Assembly: GCF_026213295.1 (NCBI RefSeq)
Contig: NC_079423.1
Span: forward strand, 15,562,809 to 15,626,808
From: Gadus chalcogrammus
Taxonomy: Eukaryota > Chordata > Actinopteri > Gadiformes > Gadidae
Direction: 5' to 3'
DNA length: 64,000 nt
Part shown: positions 1 to 13,180 of the stretch, piece after piece
How the letters are laid out: each line of letters opens with the position of its first letter
Position numbering within the stretch: the first letter of the stretch is position 1
Translations under genes and position numbers: made by a program
Notes under the pieces: generated by a model
The model's input: the letters and a program-made list of their open reading frames with translations, nothing else
What the model was told of the DNA's origin: nothing
Database searches by the model: none

Positions 1-279
1 AATCACAGAAGCGTTAATCACAAGGATGTCATGTATAATTATGACAGGGTTTGATAACGCCACACTGAGGCACCTCAGGCGCTGAGCGAGAGCTTCAGCC
101 CGGCTCGCTATTAATGGGCATAAATAAAATCCAACAAAGAGTGGAAGGAAGTGCCGGCATGGCCCAGTGATTACTGCTCGGTAAGGTTAATGAACTCATT
201 TACATACGCTGCCCTGCCATCTGCATTGAGCCAGGGGGCAGATGTGCTACGTATAGTAAAAAGAAATGTGTGTGTGTGT

Positions 280-879
280 GTGTATATTAGGGGTGGGTAT
301 TGCCAAAGAAGTCACGATTCGATTCGTATCACGATTCACATGCCACGATGCGATTCTATCACGATGCATCGCGATACTTGAATTATTGCGATGCATTGCG
401 ATGCATTGCGAATTAAGCCATTACCAGTGGCTGACTGGCTGTGTATGATCTGGATAGTGTGTTCAATTGATAACTCAAAGCAACTCAATTCATACATAGC
501 TGTATTTATTGAAACGACTATTACTGGATACACTGACAAGAAGTGCTAAGGATCTATAAAACTTAAAATAACAAAATAAGGATAATCAGTGCCGTTTACA
601 TGGCCTCAGTGGTCCTTTAAACCAATGAAATGAAAACATTCAAACATTTCCCCTTTTGGAAGTAGCTGCCATTATAACAACAATATCATTTCATAAACAT
701 AAGAGGACAAACTGATGCCACAAAAAGTGAATAGGCTTTATAAAACTATATTAAAAAAAAAAAAAAATATTTAAAATTAATAATCGATTCTTGGCGTCAA
801 CAATCGATGCAGTAGATCGTGAAAATTAGAATCGCGATGCATTGTTATGACGATTATTTGGCACACCCCTAGTGTATAT
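280..879. mobile_element. Non-autonomous hAT-like MITE with 8-bp target duplication
   Basis: The element spans 288-871. It begins TAGGGGTGGG and ends CACACCCCTA, imperfect terminal inverted repeats of the kind seen in fish hAT MITEs. It is flanked by a perfect 8-bp direct repeat, GTGTATAT (280-287 and 872-879), the target-site length expected of hAT transposases. Subterminal sequence is rich in ATCG/CGAT motifs (near 315-410 and 780-850), also in inverted orientation. No transposase reading frame is visible, so it would need a transposase supplied in trans. Confidence 0.8.
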
Positions 880-1680
880 ATATATATATATATATTTATA
901 CTGTTGCATACTTGATGGTTAACGTGAGGGGAAATTAGGCATTCTCACAAGGTTCCAGATGTAACGTGTTTAGGGTGGTCTAGCACCGTAGATGAAGATT
1001 TAAAAAAAACAAAAGTGTCTCGGTGTTAAAAGTTAACTTGCGTTGCATTATGCATGAGGTTCAACACTGATGGCGGTCGTCGTACTGCGCAGTGTAGTGC
1101 TGAAATGTGAGAGTGTTTCACTCTGACCCGACCGCCCTGAAAAGGGTTGAGGCATAAAAGGTTGTGTCTTGGCCTTGGGCTATGAGAAACTTGACAGGGG
1201 CGGTAAACACAGTTTACCATAGACAGTCCTTGGGAAGAGGGAAACTCAAATGAGGATTAGGTTTGTTCGAACCCGTGTGGCACCTCACCTGGGAGGTCAC
1301 ATGACGTGAAGAAACCGTCTTGGACGAGCAAGACAACACGAACCCCGCAATCATATAGCCACATGAGAGCAATGAAATTGACGTGCAGAAAAAATCAAAG
1401 GCTCTGGGTTGGCATGGCTGTCATCTCAATGTCTGCTAGGATCTGATAAGAGTGTGTTTGGGGGGGGGGGGGGGGGGGGGGGCGGGGTCTCACAGCTATG
1501 CCCGCCAGGGCGGTCCTCATGAAAAATATCACCCCTGACTGGCACCCCAGAAAGGACGGATGTAATCTTCAAATGCAATGAAGCCAAAACGTTTCTGCAC
1601 TGAGCTGGTAATTCCCTTAATACGTGCAAGTGAAGAGGTGAATGGATAGACAACATTTAAGGCCACACTTTGAACCCTAC

Positions 1681-1701
1681 TGTGTGTGTGTGTGTGTGTG
1701 T

Positions 1702-1797
<96 letters not shown>
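1681..1797. repeat. (TG)n microsatellite, about 117 bp
   Basis: Nearly pure TG dinucleotide run with one TGTC interruption near the start. Confidence 0.95.
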
Positions 1798-1799
<2 letters not shown>

Positions 1800-3090
1800 G
1801 CAAAAGCTAGGGGGCGGGATGGGGGGGGGGGGTTGGGAATGGGAAAACAGCTTTGGGTCAATCCCGCTCTCTCATCATCTTCCAGGGATGAGGGCTAATG
1901 CCACACGGCCATTCACACAATTGGAGGACATTTTCTATAATCCCGGTAGACATGGTGTGACGATGTGTCATTGAAGGCACACATGTCTGCCAAAGATTAG
2001 CAAAGAACCGAGGAATAATGGAGGTGTAGAGGGGGGGAACGCTGAGGTCAGGGAAGATTGATGCTGGGGGAAGGGGGGTTCGAGGTTAATGCCGCCACAA
2101 TTCCGGATGAAAGAAACCATTTGCACAATTATATTGCATTGTCTGGCCTGATGGTTCAGTCAGAGCCTAAAAAGCCATGATGGAAGACTCTCAAAGAAAG
2201 TAGGCTCGCTCCAAAAGCGCATTACTTATTTCACAGCTAAATGCTTTCCAGGTAATGTAGATGATGTTCTGTCAAGTCGTCTTTTCTCTTTTTTTGCCGT
2301 AAAAGTCTCGTTTTGACATTCTGAACTGACACATGTACCGAGCTAGTCCTCTGTTCCCCCCACTAAGCTCCTACAATATTTATGCAGTGAGGATGAAAGG
2401 GGTGTCACGACTTCACTTTGCGGTTGTACATTTATCTTCCCAAAGAAGACTTTAGCCTTAAAGCAGCATATTCTTCAGACATGGCACTCAACTGCCACAA
2501 GAGTGCATTTTTTGAAGTAGAGGCATTGCAGAAAAAAACTAAACAACTACTGCAACAACAAGACACAAGACCCGGTTCATTGTCGCTGGATGCGACCAGC
2601 TTGTTTAGTCACGGCAAAGATTAAAAGATAAACTCGCTGCTAAACTCCATCTGACAACAGCATCTTCTTTATTTTTTCCGGCTCTGCTTCCAGTTTTGCT
2701 TGAAATCCCTCCCGTATGGAAGACGATCTTGCAAACACATTTTGTGTTTTTATCGCCAAATGGGGACCGTTGAGCGTAATGAAGTTCTGCAGCCCCAGCG
2801 TGAGTCTGAGTAGCTCCAGTGATTACAAAATGCGCCTCCCATTGTCTCCGATCATCTCCTGCCTAATTGAAGACAATATAACAAGACAATGGGTCCCGCT
2901 CATCACTCTAGATAGCGGGTGTGCTTTATGGAACGTGCCCGTCTGTTGGGTGAGGTAGGGGGATCGGACGGGGCGGGGAGGGGGCGCAATGGCAACCAGA
3001 AACGTGCTGCAGCTTGTTTTAATTTTGGAGCCGAGAAAATGGGCAAATTAAGCGGGAAAAAATCCCTAAGACGTGTGGTGGTTTGTTGGT

Positions 3091-3091
<1 letters not shown>

Positions 3092-3149
<58 letters not shown>
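3092..3149. repeat. (CA)n microsatellite
   Basis: Pure CA run, followed within about 20 bp by a C-homopolymer (about 3169-3188). Confidence 0.93.
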
Positions 3150-5430
3150 AATCTCTTCTACATGCCAACCCCCCCCCCCCCCCCCCCCTCGTAAAAGTGA
3201 ATAAATGAAACGATCCCGGATTGATCCAGGGTTGTAAGGGGGGAGATGCAGACAAGGTGGAGGGGAGGTGTTGGTTGATTAGGACGGCCAAGTGGGGCAA
3301 GTCCCTCGAGACCCCCCCTTCCGCACTCCCCCCCCGCTCCCGTACCCCCATCACCTCCCTAATGTGCCCTGAATAGCCCCCCCCGCTCCTCAGTGGGTGT
3401 GTTTGTGGAGGGTGGGCTGGGGAGGTAGATTATGTCTGGCTGTGCTTAAGGAGCGCATGTCATCTGGCCCCTTGGGGCCTCGCTGACTCCTTTGTCAGTG
3501 CGCGGTACTGTGTTAGCCAACACTATGCACACAGTGCAATCAGGGCACCGCCGGTTGAGGGTCGACACGGTCCCCAAACAGCTTTTTGTTTGTGTTTTTG
3601 TAGATTAGTTTAGCAAACTTTATTGTCCATCAACAGGGACAGAACATTTTCCTTGATGGGATTTTTATTAATGACATACAACAATGAACCAAAACTAGTT
3701 AAGAGCAAAAGTGCTTTTATCCATTAAATATACAACAGATTTAAATGAGTAAATGCGTTACAATACAGTCAAATCTTTGCCTCCAAGTCCTCACGTTTTC
3801 TAGATATTTATTGACGCATTTCTGTTTTAAATAATTCAATGTTAAGTTTGAGCATAGGTTGATAAACCAATATTTTTTAATATATTTTAAATGCAAAACA
3901 AGTTCCCATTAAGAAATCTGAAATTGGCCTGCATCAGTAAATCATGGCTGACGGGGATTATCAGTTGTATCAGTTAAATGCAACCAATCACAAAAATAAT
4001 AATTGTATATATTTAGAGGCAATACTTTGCCTCTGAATATATAGATTGCCTCTTATTCCTATAAGAGGCAATACTTTGAAATGACTGTTTGAAGATACCC
4101 GCTGAGGCCACAGTCCTTGGTCTCATTGCATAAGCCATGTGGCAGTTTGGCAACATCAGTAAATAGCATGCATTCCTTATTCCCATCGACAAAATAAACC
4201 CAGCCCCTGCTGCCTGCTATGTTTGAAAGACTTGTGCAAATCGTGATTCCATTAGCTCTAATCACCACGTCTATTTGGACTTTGAATAACGTTTGAATTT
4301 TCTAGCTTTGACCGAAAGTTCAACCGAATAGATATCTCCATTGATTTAATTAGGTTCAGACGTTCATACTGGGGGCGTATATACGTACATACCTACTTCC
4401 ATACTCACAATGTAAGGCCCTCTACCTCAAGAGCAGATGTGAGCACAAGTGTCGGGAAATGAGTCAACAGAAACTCCACGAGCTAGGTTTGGTACTTTCA
4501 GAACGCTTGGTGGATGGAGTTTGCGGTTTTCAAATGAGACACCTAGTCATTGCCTCTTTAGGTTGGCAGTGATGTACCTCTCAAAAGTACTGCTACTTGG
4601 AGAGTCTTTATTTCCTTCGTACATCTATGACATCTGGGTTGATTTTACAGATTTTTTCACAATCCATCTATTAATATGTATATTTCTCTGGTCTAGAAAT
4701 GTGTCATCACTATAAAGAGGGTGAGTCCATTTGAAAAAAGGAAATGCAGTTAAGAAATGAAGTTTTAAGATCGTAAATTAATAAGAAAAAAATATGAAAT
4801 AGTTCATCGGAATGTGTTCCTTGGGCAAAATGGTCACCATAAACAACTGCAATCATTTGATTGTCTTGATAAGTTAACATTATGTCTGCTGCCTTCTGCT
4901 TGAGTCCCCATATACACACACAGGCACAAATATTACATTTTTCATGTGTGTGCTCGATCTGGCAAAGTGCATTCATACATTATGTAAATACATATATGAG
5001 CCCATATATGGGCTCAGGGTCCATATTCAAATGGATGGCGGCTGCGTTTTAGTTATATATTTCGATGCATAGCTTAGAAGGAAAAGACTGCTTAACTTAA
5101 AAAAGACAACCTGCCCAAGGCGCCATCCCATAATAAACTACGGTATGTTTGCTGTTTGAGAAACAGGCTTGGTAGTGTGTGTACAATATCTTATGTAGAT
5201 ATAGTGATAACTTTTAAATAACTTTCTACATTTTTGTGTTAAATTAAATATAATGTCTGCTCATATCTATCATCTATAGAAAATGTTTAGCTACACAGTC
5301 GGTGTGTTTAAACGTCGGGGGTTGGGCGGTGGGTAGCAGCGGGGGGGGGGGGGGGGAGATCACGCCACTGCAAGCATGCACTAGCGTGACGCAAGCCCCC
5401 TCCCCCACTCTTAACCCCCGACCCCTCCCA

Positions 5431-5470
<40 letters not shown>

Positions 5471-5556
5471 CATTACCCTCCCACATGGTGCTGAGTTGAC
5501 AGAAAAATGCTGAAACGGGATAAAGAGAAGAAGAAGAAGAAACAAAAAGAAAAGCA

Positions 5557-5589
<33 letters not shown>

Positions 5590-6701
5590 CGGACCCCCTT
5601 TTTTTTTAATCCTCTTCCCCTCCCGCCATCTTTTCACCCCCTCCTCTCCCCCGGTCTGCCCTGGTCCGTGTAAAGACATGCCCTGCAGCCAGCCGGTGCA
5701 CGCCCAGACAGAGCGAGGGGTTGAGAGGGCAGACAAAGGAGCACTGTGTTTGTCCTCCCCGGATCGGGGGGGGTGGGGGGGTTACGGGGAGCTCTGGCAA
5801 CCGAGGGGCGTGATGAAGTGTTTCACCGTGCGAGCCAACGCCAGCGGTTTATCGCTCAGAATGGAGATTAAAAATTAGGGTAGGTGGGTGTGTGTGTGTG
5901 TGTGTGTGTGTGTGTTGGGGTGTGTGTGTGTGTGTGTTGGGCGAGGGGCGGGGGTACGGGGCGAGAATAGCGCGCGCGTCAAGCTGTGCCGGTCAGTGTC
6001 TTACACACACATTTCTATAGCGTCTTTCACGCGCGCGCGCACATGCACGCACACACAAGGGTCCACAGTGCCACGGGAGCCCACTCTACAGTGAGAGGGC
6101 TGAGTGTGTGTGTGTGTGTCTGTAAGTTAGTTTGGACCGGTTGGGGCTGTGGCGGGGGTCTTTGTTGGTGACCATCTATTGTGTCATATTTTCTAACCCT
6201 TGTCGGAGCCTTTGTCCGTGCAGCTGTGGGTTCCGATGAGAGACTACAAGTTTGTGTGTTCCTCTTGTTATTTTCATTGCAGCTCAGAGCAATGACTTAA
6301 ATGCACTTTGCCAAACGTTCTACCAAGCATCCCCTCACACCGGGGGATAAAAAAACGTTATTGGCAAGATAGGTTTCACAACAGTATACTAGTCTAAAAG
6401 TAAAGACACAAATGTGTGTGCGCCACATGCAGTTTGCCAAATGGAACACGAGTGCACAGTTCACAGAGTGGTGTGAATAACTGAGAATGTGAATACTGGT
6501 GCAAGGCAATATGTTCCTTTGTCTATATTGGTTTTGTTTCTTTATCACTGCGGTTTTTGGATGTCTAAAATCTTCTTATTTTATTATTGTATCGTCATGT
6601 GTAACCCATGTCTGGTTTAGTATTGAGACCACTTTATTCTGTTGACACTGTTGACAGTCGCTCATCATTCTTACCTCTGTGTCTCCGTTTTTGTATTTCA
6701 G

Positions 6702-6855
6702 ATTTTGCAAACCCTGGTTTGAGGCTGACTACAAACACGACATCACCTCCCGCCGTCATCCACCAACGCCACCCCCTCCACCGCCACCCAACAATCGCAC
6801 CCATTCCCTGGAGAGGAACCCCATGCAGAATGCACGCAAAAGAAATGAATCGAAG
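6702..6855 (+). CDS. Candidate internal exon of an unidentified plus-strand gene
   Basis: A pyrimidine-rich tract ends in TTGTATTTCAG just before 6702, and AAG|GTAACC follows at 6855, so both splice signals are plausible. One frame is open across the 154 bp: one base completing a codon, then 51 codons. The peptide starts FCKPWFEADYKHD, has a run of seven prolines, and ends with the basic stretch NARKRNESK. Another frame is also open, so the frame choice rests on composition. I do not recognise the protein. The composition would suit a cytoplasmic or low-complexity segment of a large gene whose introns fill the left part of the window. No partner exon was found, so a chance match is possible. 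Confidence 0.33.
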
Positions 6856-8274
6856 GTAACCCATCTTGTAGTTTAGAGGTTTCTGTTTGTGTGTCTGTGT
6901 CTGTGTCACATTTTATGCCCAGGGTGATGTGTACACATTTGTATCTGTTGTCTGCCTGTCTCCCTGTAAAGTTTTTTTTATTTCTAATCCCTTTGAGCTC
7001 ATGTTTCTGTGTGTGTGTATGTGTGTGTGTGTGTGTTTGTGTATGTGTGTGTATGTGTGTGTGCGTGCGCCTGTGTGTGTATGATTGTGAGTGGCACGGA
7101 GCCAGCACCGCCAGGTGAGGCCAATGGCTTACCAACTGTCGGACAGACGAACAGGAAGCCATGGATCTCACCTGCCGAATCTATTTATGCCTCGATGCCC
7201 CCCCCCCCCCCCTTATCCCACCTCTCAATCTCCTAATCTCTCATCTCGCTCGCTGGTCATTACGCCCGTTAGCAAGAGAACATCACTGTTCTTTGTGCGG
7301 TTATCCGAAAAAAGGCAAGACATCATTTTCCCCGGCCCCCCACATCCAAGTTTATTACTGTCTCTCCGTCTGTCTGTCCGTCCGTCAGCCCACCTCCCCC
7401 CCCCGTGCCTCCTTGTCCTCATTCTGTTATTGCGTTATGCTTTCCCCTTTCCACTTTCTTTTCATCTTTTTTGAAAGTGTTCCGACAGCTATCGTCTGCC
7501 CGCTAATTACCACCCCGAGATTAGTGTCATACTGTTCATTATTACATCAAAGCCGCCTTTCCGACCAATCCAGTGTGAGCCTTCAACCAACGCAAGCCCC
7601 TGACCCAGGCCTCTGGGGTTGCAGAGATACGCACTGGAAACTTCACTGGGTCGTGTAGGTTCTCAATGCCGGGGCTGGGAGCGTGCTCTTCGTGTGTGTG
7701 TGTGTGTGTGTTTATTATCAGTTAATTCAGTGGAATATGACCTTCCAGAGTACGCACCAGTGCACCGAAACACAAGAGCTAACGGGACACAGGGGGCTGG
7801 TTTCCCGGAGACTTAGGACTTTTGTCGGTTGGAAAGGTGACTTTGAGCATCTCTTCTGAGCACGCGATAGAGAGAGTTGGGTGCAGGGGAACTAATGCGT
7901 TACACAATTCAACTCATGTAGCCATAAAGAATCTCAGTGGGTCCATGCAGTTTAAATTAGAAGTCACACAAAGGAATCTAATTCAGTTGAATTGTCCTTA
8001 AATGTTGAATTCACTCAACATTCCCCAATGTCATTTAAAGTTCAGTTAAGTTTATCTAGTTTTTTTTGGGGGGCGGGGTGGGGGGGGTGCTATTAGCTTT
8101 TTATATTATTTTGGGGCAGTTACCACCACATAAACACTCTCTTTAAAACACTCTCTATTTCGTCTTGAGTCTCCATTGGCTTTTACTGCCTCCTGTGTGT
8201 GCACCTTCACGCATACAGGCCAGGACTCATTTACACGTAGATACAACTCTCTTTCTTCTCTTGTGTTTCCATTG

Positions 8275-8351
<77 letters not shown>

Positions 8352-9565
8352 TCTCTTTCTCTCTCTCTCTTTCTCTCTCCCCCCCCTTCTCTTTGGTGTT
8401 AGATGTAATTTCCTCGAGAAGGTACTTTGGCTGTTTATTGGCTGTTCCGGGGCCCAATGAGTCTATCCACTCCGATCCAAACAAAGGAACCCCCTCCCCC
8501 ACACACCCCCTTTCCCGTTCTGAGAATCCCCCAAGCTGGTGATGAAAGGGACGAAGATGAGCAGGGATACGAGGGTTGAGCTCTTTACAATGAGGGGGTA
8601 GACTCTGCCTCCTAAAGGTTCCCAAAAGCCAATAGCAGCCACTGCGGGAGCTTAAGGGCCTGTACTCACTTAAAAGCTAACCCCGGCTTTGTCACGTAAC
8701 GTGGACAAGATGCTGTTTATTTTTGTATTTATTCAGGTTTTCTGAGAACTAGAGAAAGACGCCTTGTTGGAATTTGTTTTCTTTTTTTTAAATGGCTGGT
8801 TCCTATTTTAATATCGCACATGATATCATCGCCGAATAGGAACACTGTGCTTTAAGGGGAAGAAGAGGAGGATGCTCTCACACTGAAACCACTCCACTCA
8901 GCCTTTCCGCCCACTCCTTTTACTCACTGCCTGTTCCGTTGCTCCTTCCTTCCTTGCTTCCTTGCTTCCTTGCTTCCTCTCCATTGACGGTAGGAAAGGG
9001 TTTTTCTTTCAGGGGCGACCAAGTCTGTCTAAGCTGCCTTTAAAAAGCCTCAGCGCTCCACGAGTGTAAGAATACACGGCGAGCAAGCTCTCCTTCCAAC
9101 GCGACGGAGAGGGTTTCCACTAGGGGGGGGGGGCTTCTCTCACGGACTGTCACACCTTCCATCACTCAGACGGAGAAATAAGGAGAAGTGACAGCCGGTC
9201 GACGCACCCCCGTCAGCTCATATTGATTCACGCCCCCCCTCCCACTGTAATAACGGACAGGGCACATAATTATCCCTTGACCCCTGGACCCAGTGCGGAC
9301 CCGATATCCCCTTGGATGATCCGTCTAACAAAGACTGACGAGAGAGGCGCCCGTCGTACGGGGACGCCGCTGCGCCTCCGATGAGTTACCGCCGTTAAAG
9401 TTCGACTGACAGGTGTTGGAAGAATTGGGCATTTGACATTTGTTTTGCTGCAACGCTGGGGTTTTGTTTTCCACCCAAGCCCCTCCCCCTGCCCTCCTTT
9501 TTCCGAAACGATAAGCATCAATCAGTGTTGGATTAAAGATGAAGGAAGCTCTTTATAATGAGTAG

Positions 9566-9603
<38 letters not shown>

Positions 9604-11359
9604 GCTGGAGCCAAGCCAGCCCGCGTAATGGATAGAGGGATGAGGCGAAGGGAAGATGGATGGATGGCGGAGGAGGATGATAGGCGTGGATGAGGAGATG
9701 GAGGGCTGGGTGGGTGGGGGGGGGGGATGGAGGGCTGGGTGGTGGCCAAGGGAGATTGAAAAATAGAAACAGTTGGGGGGGGGGGATTTAAGTAGAAGTA
9801 GAAAGGAAAGCGGTGTGCGAAGACGAGGCGATGAACAATGAGACTGAGAATACGTTTCGAAGGGCGGACTGGTTGAAGAGGAAGAGGAGGAGGATCAAGA
9901 GAGGCTGGCGGAGGATCACTGAGCCAGCGGAGAGCAGTGCCACAGAGAGCGAGAACCAGACAGAGAATGAAAGACGACTATTAGAGAGGCAGAACCACCG
10001 AGAAGGAGTAGGGTGTATAACTACTGTGAAGAAGCTGGGGGAGGAGGGGGGGGGGGGGTGCATCTAACATCTTTATAAGGTCATAAAGCGGCGCGCTTCC
10101 TGGCACCGCTCTAATTGCTGCGAGGGGATGGGAAAGGAGCAGGCTCTACCTGCTTAGTGAATGAGGCCCTTAAAACTTCACACGGGGCCCGTCTTTAAAG
10201 GGGAGGGGCCTCCCGGGGGGCTCGCTGTGAGGGACATGTGCTGACAGGGCTAAGGGAATAAAGTGGAAGAAATGCAGAGGTTATGGAACGAGAGAGAGGC
10301 CAAGACTATGACCTGGCGTGCGGCGATTTAAATATATCTCTTTTAAAATCAACACAGAAAAGAGAGGTTACAAATGGAGTGGATCGGTGTAAAAGTTCAC
10401 TTTTCGCGCATATTTTTCTAGGGAAAAAATTACGGCTAATGAACCAAGCAAATCAAAAGAATGAGGCTTGACGGTGGAGAATGTGAAGGGAGGCGGGAGA
10501 CGGAGAGACGGTGGGCTTTAACGGAGACACAGAGGGGCTTTAACGACACCACTGGAGGCAGCGGTACCAAAGGCTACGCCTCCCAGAAGAGCTGTATCCC
10601 GGGCCCTTAAAAGAACCAGGGCAGTAACGCCTGGCACCATTGGAAAAGAAAACGTTTTCATTTCATAAACTGCTTTGCTAAGGCACCCCCGGCCCAGCCC
10701 TCTAAGCTCCCCTCCTAATACGTACGACAGCGAAGGGACGCAGGGGAACCTTGAGACTATAAAAGGGGCATTTCTGTAAACTGGCATCAAATTCTTTCAA
10801 CCTCCGGGCAAGAGACCGGTGAGCCGTTACATGTAAACGCCAAAGCCCGAAATGGAAGACAATCACTGAGAAAAGAGACACTTCGATGAACGCGTACTAG
10901 GGAACATCTCAAGTGATATTATTTAGAGCCGTCATCAAATCAAAAATTAAAAAATATGTACGTTATACTTAAAGCATTCTTTTTGAAGTGGCACAGCTGT
11001 ACTTTCTTGTTTTCACAGTATAAGAGCATGGCTTTGGTCTTACTGTATATAGTTCTATAGAAGCACCCTCAGGCTCTTCTGAGTTTTGGAGCGACTACAT
11101 AGAGATTTATAGTTGCATGCTCTACTTCCATAATGATATAGTGGGTTATTCTCAAGCAGCACATTCAGACTACAAAGACGTATTACCCAGACTGCAGGAG
11201 AAGATAAGATGAGATGGTACTTTATGAATACCAGGCGCTACATTTGGGCGCAACTGCAGAAAGTACAGGATAGTAGAATCACTTAAAAAGTGATAAAAAT
11301 AATTGTAAAAAATGTGATGGCTTTATTGAGGTATAGAGCCACTACACATACATAGATAT
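6856..11359. other. Non-coding stretch with CT, GA and TG tracts
   Basis: No gene supported. It holds TG-rich DNA (6885-7080), a mixed CT/CTTT tract (about 8272-8385), a GA run (about 9567-9600), several G- or C-homopolymers (7199-7212, 9124-9133, 9716-9726, 10047-10058), and a purine-rich region on the plus strand at 9540-10060. From 10070 to 11350 the sequence is mixed and without obvious repeats or coding signal. Confidence 0.6.
8272..8385. repeat. (CT)n/(CTTT)n polypyrimidine tract
   Basis: An uninterrupted pyrimidine strand mixing CT dinucleotides and CTTT tetranucleotides, ending in a C-run. Confidence 0.9.
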
Positions 11360-11722
11360 TTAAAACAGTACACTGGAGCAGTATTCAGCTGTAGCTCCAC
11401 TGTACAGAGAGTTATTGCAGTACACTAGAGCAGTATTCAGCTATAGCTCCACTGTACAGAGAGTTATTGCAGTACACTGGAGCAGTATTCAGCTATAGAT
11501 CCACTGTACAGAGAGTTATTGCAGTACACTAGAGCAGTATTCAGCTATAGCTCCACTGTACAGAGAGTTATTGCAGTACACTAGAGCAGTATTCAGCTAT
11601 AGCTCCACTGTACAGAGAGTAATTGCAGTACACTGGAGCAGTATTCAGCTATAGATCCACTGTACAGAGAGTTATTGCAGTACACTAGAGCAGTATTCAG
11701 CTATAGCTCCACTGTACAGAGT
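11360..11722. repeat. 52-bp tandem repeat, about 6.5 copies, each unit able to form a hairpin
   Basis: The motif GTTATTGCAGTACACT recurs at 11411, 11463, 11515, 11567, 11619 (as GTAATTGC) and 11671, giving a period of exactly 52 bp. Each unit contains GTACACTGGAGC and, about 14 bases later, GCTCCACTGTAC. These are near-perfect inverted complements (one mismatch in 12), so every unit can fold into a stem-loop. Units differ mainly by CTAGAG versus CTGGAG and GCTCC versus GATCC, and the variants alternate in a partly ordered way. Confidence 0.9.
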
Positions 11723-12072
11723 CAGTCTTTACGGAGCTGTTTTAGGTAAAGTGCGACTTGTTTTAGTAGGTTGCAGTTTTTTTTTTGTCTGTCTCCCCTG
11801 GTTGTTTATCAGTGTTTCTAAGAGAGGGACGGGGAGTCAAAGGCACCCCCTAAGCTCCCTATAATGCAGCCCCCCCCCCCCCCCCCCACACTGGAGACAA
11901 AGGCCCCCATTCACTGTTGGCTGTCGATAAGAGCCAGCGTTAGGCTGCCCTTGGAGGTATTACACACACACGCACACACATGCACGCACACACACACGCA
12001 CACAAATGCAAACACACACACGTACATATACCCAAATGAAAATGCACACATACAAACACACGTATTTATATG

Positions 12073-12110
<38 letters not shown>

Positions 12111-12381
12111 CGCATGTGAGTGAAACAGCCAACCAGGCTTGACTTGGAATAAGAGCCCTCCCCTGCTGTGTGTGTGAGTGTGTGTGCACGTGCACACCTG
12201 TACGTGCCACCACACACCCAGGCTACGCGACCCCCTCCAGTCCATCTATCAACGGCAGAAGGGGTGGGAGAGGTCGCGGTGTAGATGGAATAAATATTCC
12301 TGTGTCATACGAGGTCTAGAGCAAGATTGAAAAGGTTTGATTATTTCCGCTAATAACCAAGATGGAGCCAGGATAGGTGGA

Positions 12382-12417
<36 letters not shown>

Positions 12418-13126
12418 GTGTGTGTGTGTGTGTGGGTGTGTGTGTGTGTGTGTTCATTTCTCCACGGTTCAAGGGAGGACCAAGTTACCGCCGCCCTAGC
12501 CCTCACAGATGATGGACTTCCGGCCTCATCGCCATTTTTCCTTATTATGGCTCTCCTCCGTCCCGCCCCCCCCCCCCCCTCCCCCATCGCTTCTCGACCC
12601 CCAAACCGCTAGAATATATGAGATTACTCACAGTCTCCTCCACCCCCAAGGCGTCTAGCGCCGGCCCAGGGTCGTTAGCCTCCCCACTTTAAACGAATGG
12701 CCTGCGATAGCATCGCTGCTAAACCCCAGCAGGAAAAAAAGAGGGATTAAGACCCAGTCTCCCAGTCTCAGAGGTTAGCATAGCTAACCAAAATGGAGGA
12801 AGGAAGATGGAAGGAAAGGGGGGGGGGGGGATGGTTAGGCAGGGAGAAGACAAATTCTCTCTCGTTTTTTATTAGGTTTCCTTGTTCTTTTTTTTACTAG
12901 CTCTGGTTCTTTGTTTAAGTTTCTCTGTCGGTTATTTCGCCAGCCGTCCGCCCTCTTTTAGCACGGTGGAATCTCATTGCTGAGCTAAACATCATAGCGG
13001 TTTGACTTGAGAGGAAGAAGGGAAAAAAAATGGACAGAAAAGCGAAAAACATCAAAGCCGCCTGGCGAGACTTCTGCTTGCAGACGAGTTGCTGGGGTCC
13101 TGCCTTTGCAGTGTCTTGATGTTTAT

Positions 13127-13180
<54 letters not shown>

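Larger units (their letters stand above)
880..6701. other. Non-coding stretch with microsatellites and G-runs
   Basis: No supported gene. It contains a long (TG)n at 1681-1797, a G-run at about 1459-1482, (CA)n at 3092-3149 followed by a C-run at about 3169-3188, a G-run near 5341, (CA)n at 5432-5467, poly-A at about 5561-5587, and (TG)n at 5888-5939 and 6103-6118. Between 3600 and 5280 the DNA is AT-rich and free of obvious repeats. Open frames here encode only Val-Cys or Thr-His runs read from dinucleotide repeats. Confidence 0.7.

Noticed and set aside
1681..1861. Poly Val-Cys and Thr-His frames over the dinucleotide arrays here and elsewhere
   Set aside because: These are artefacts of reading TG/CA microsatellites.
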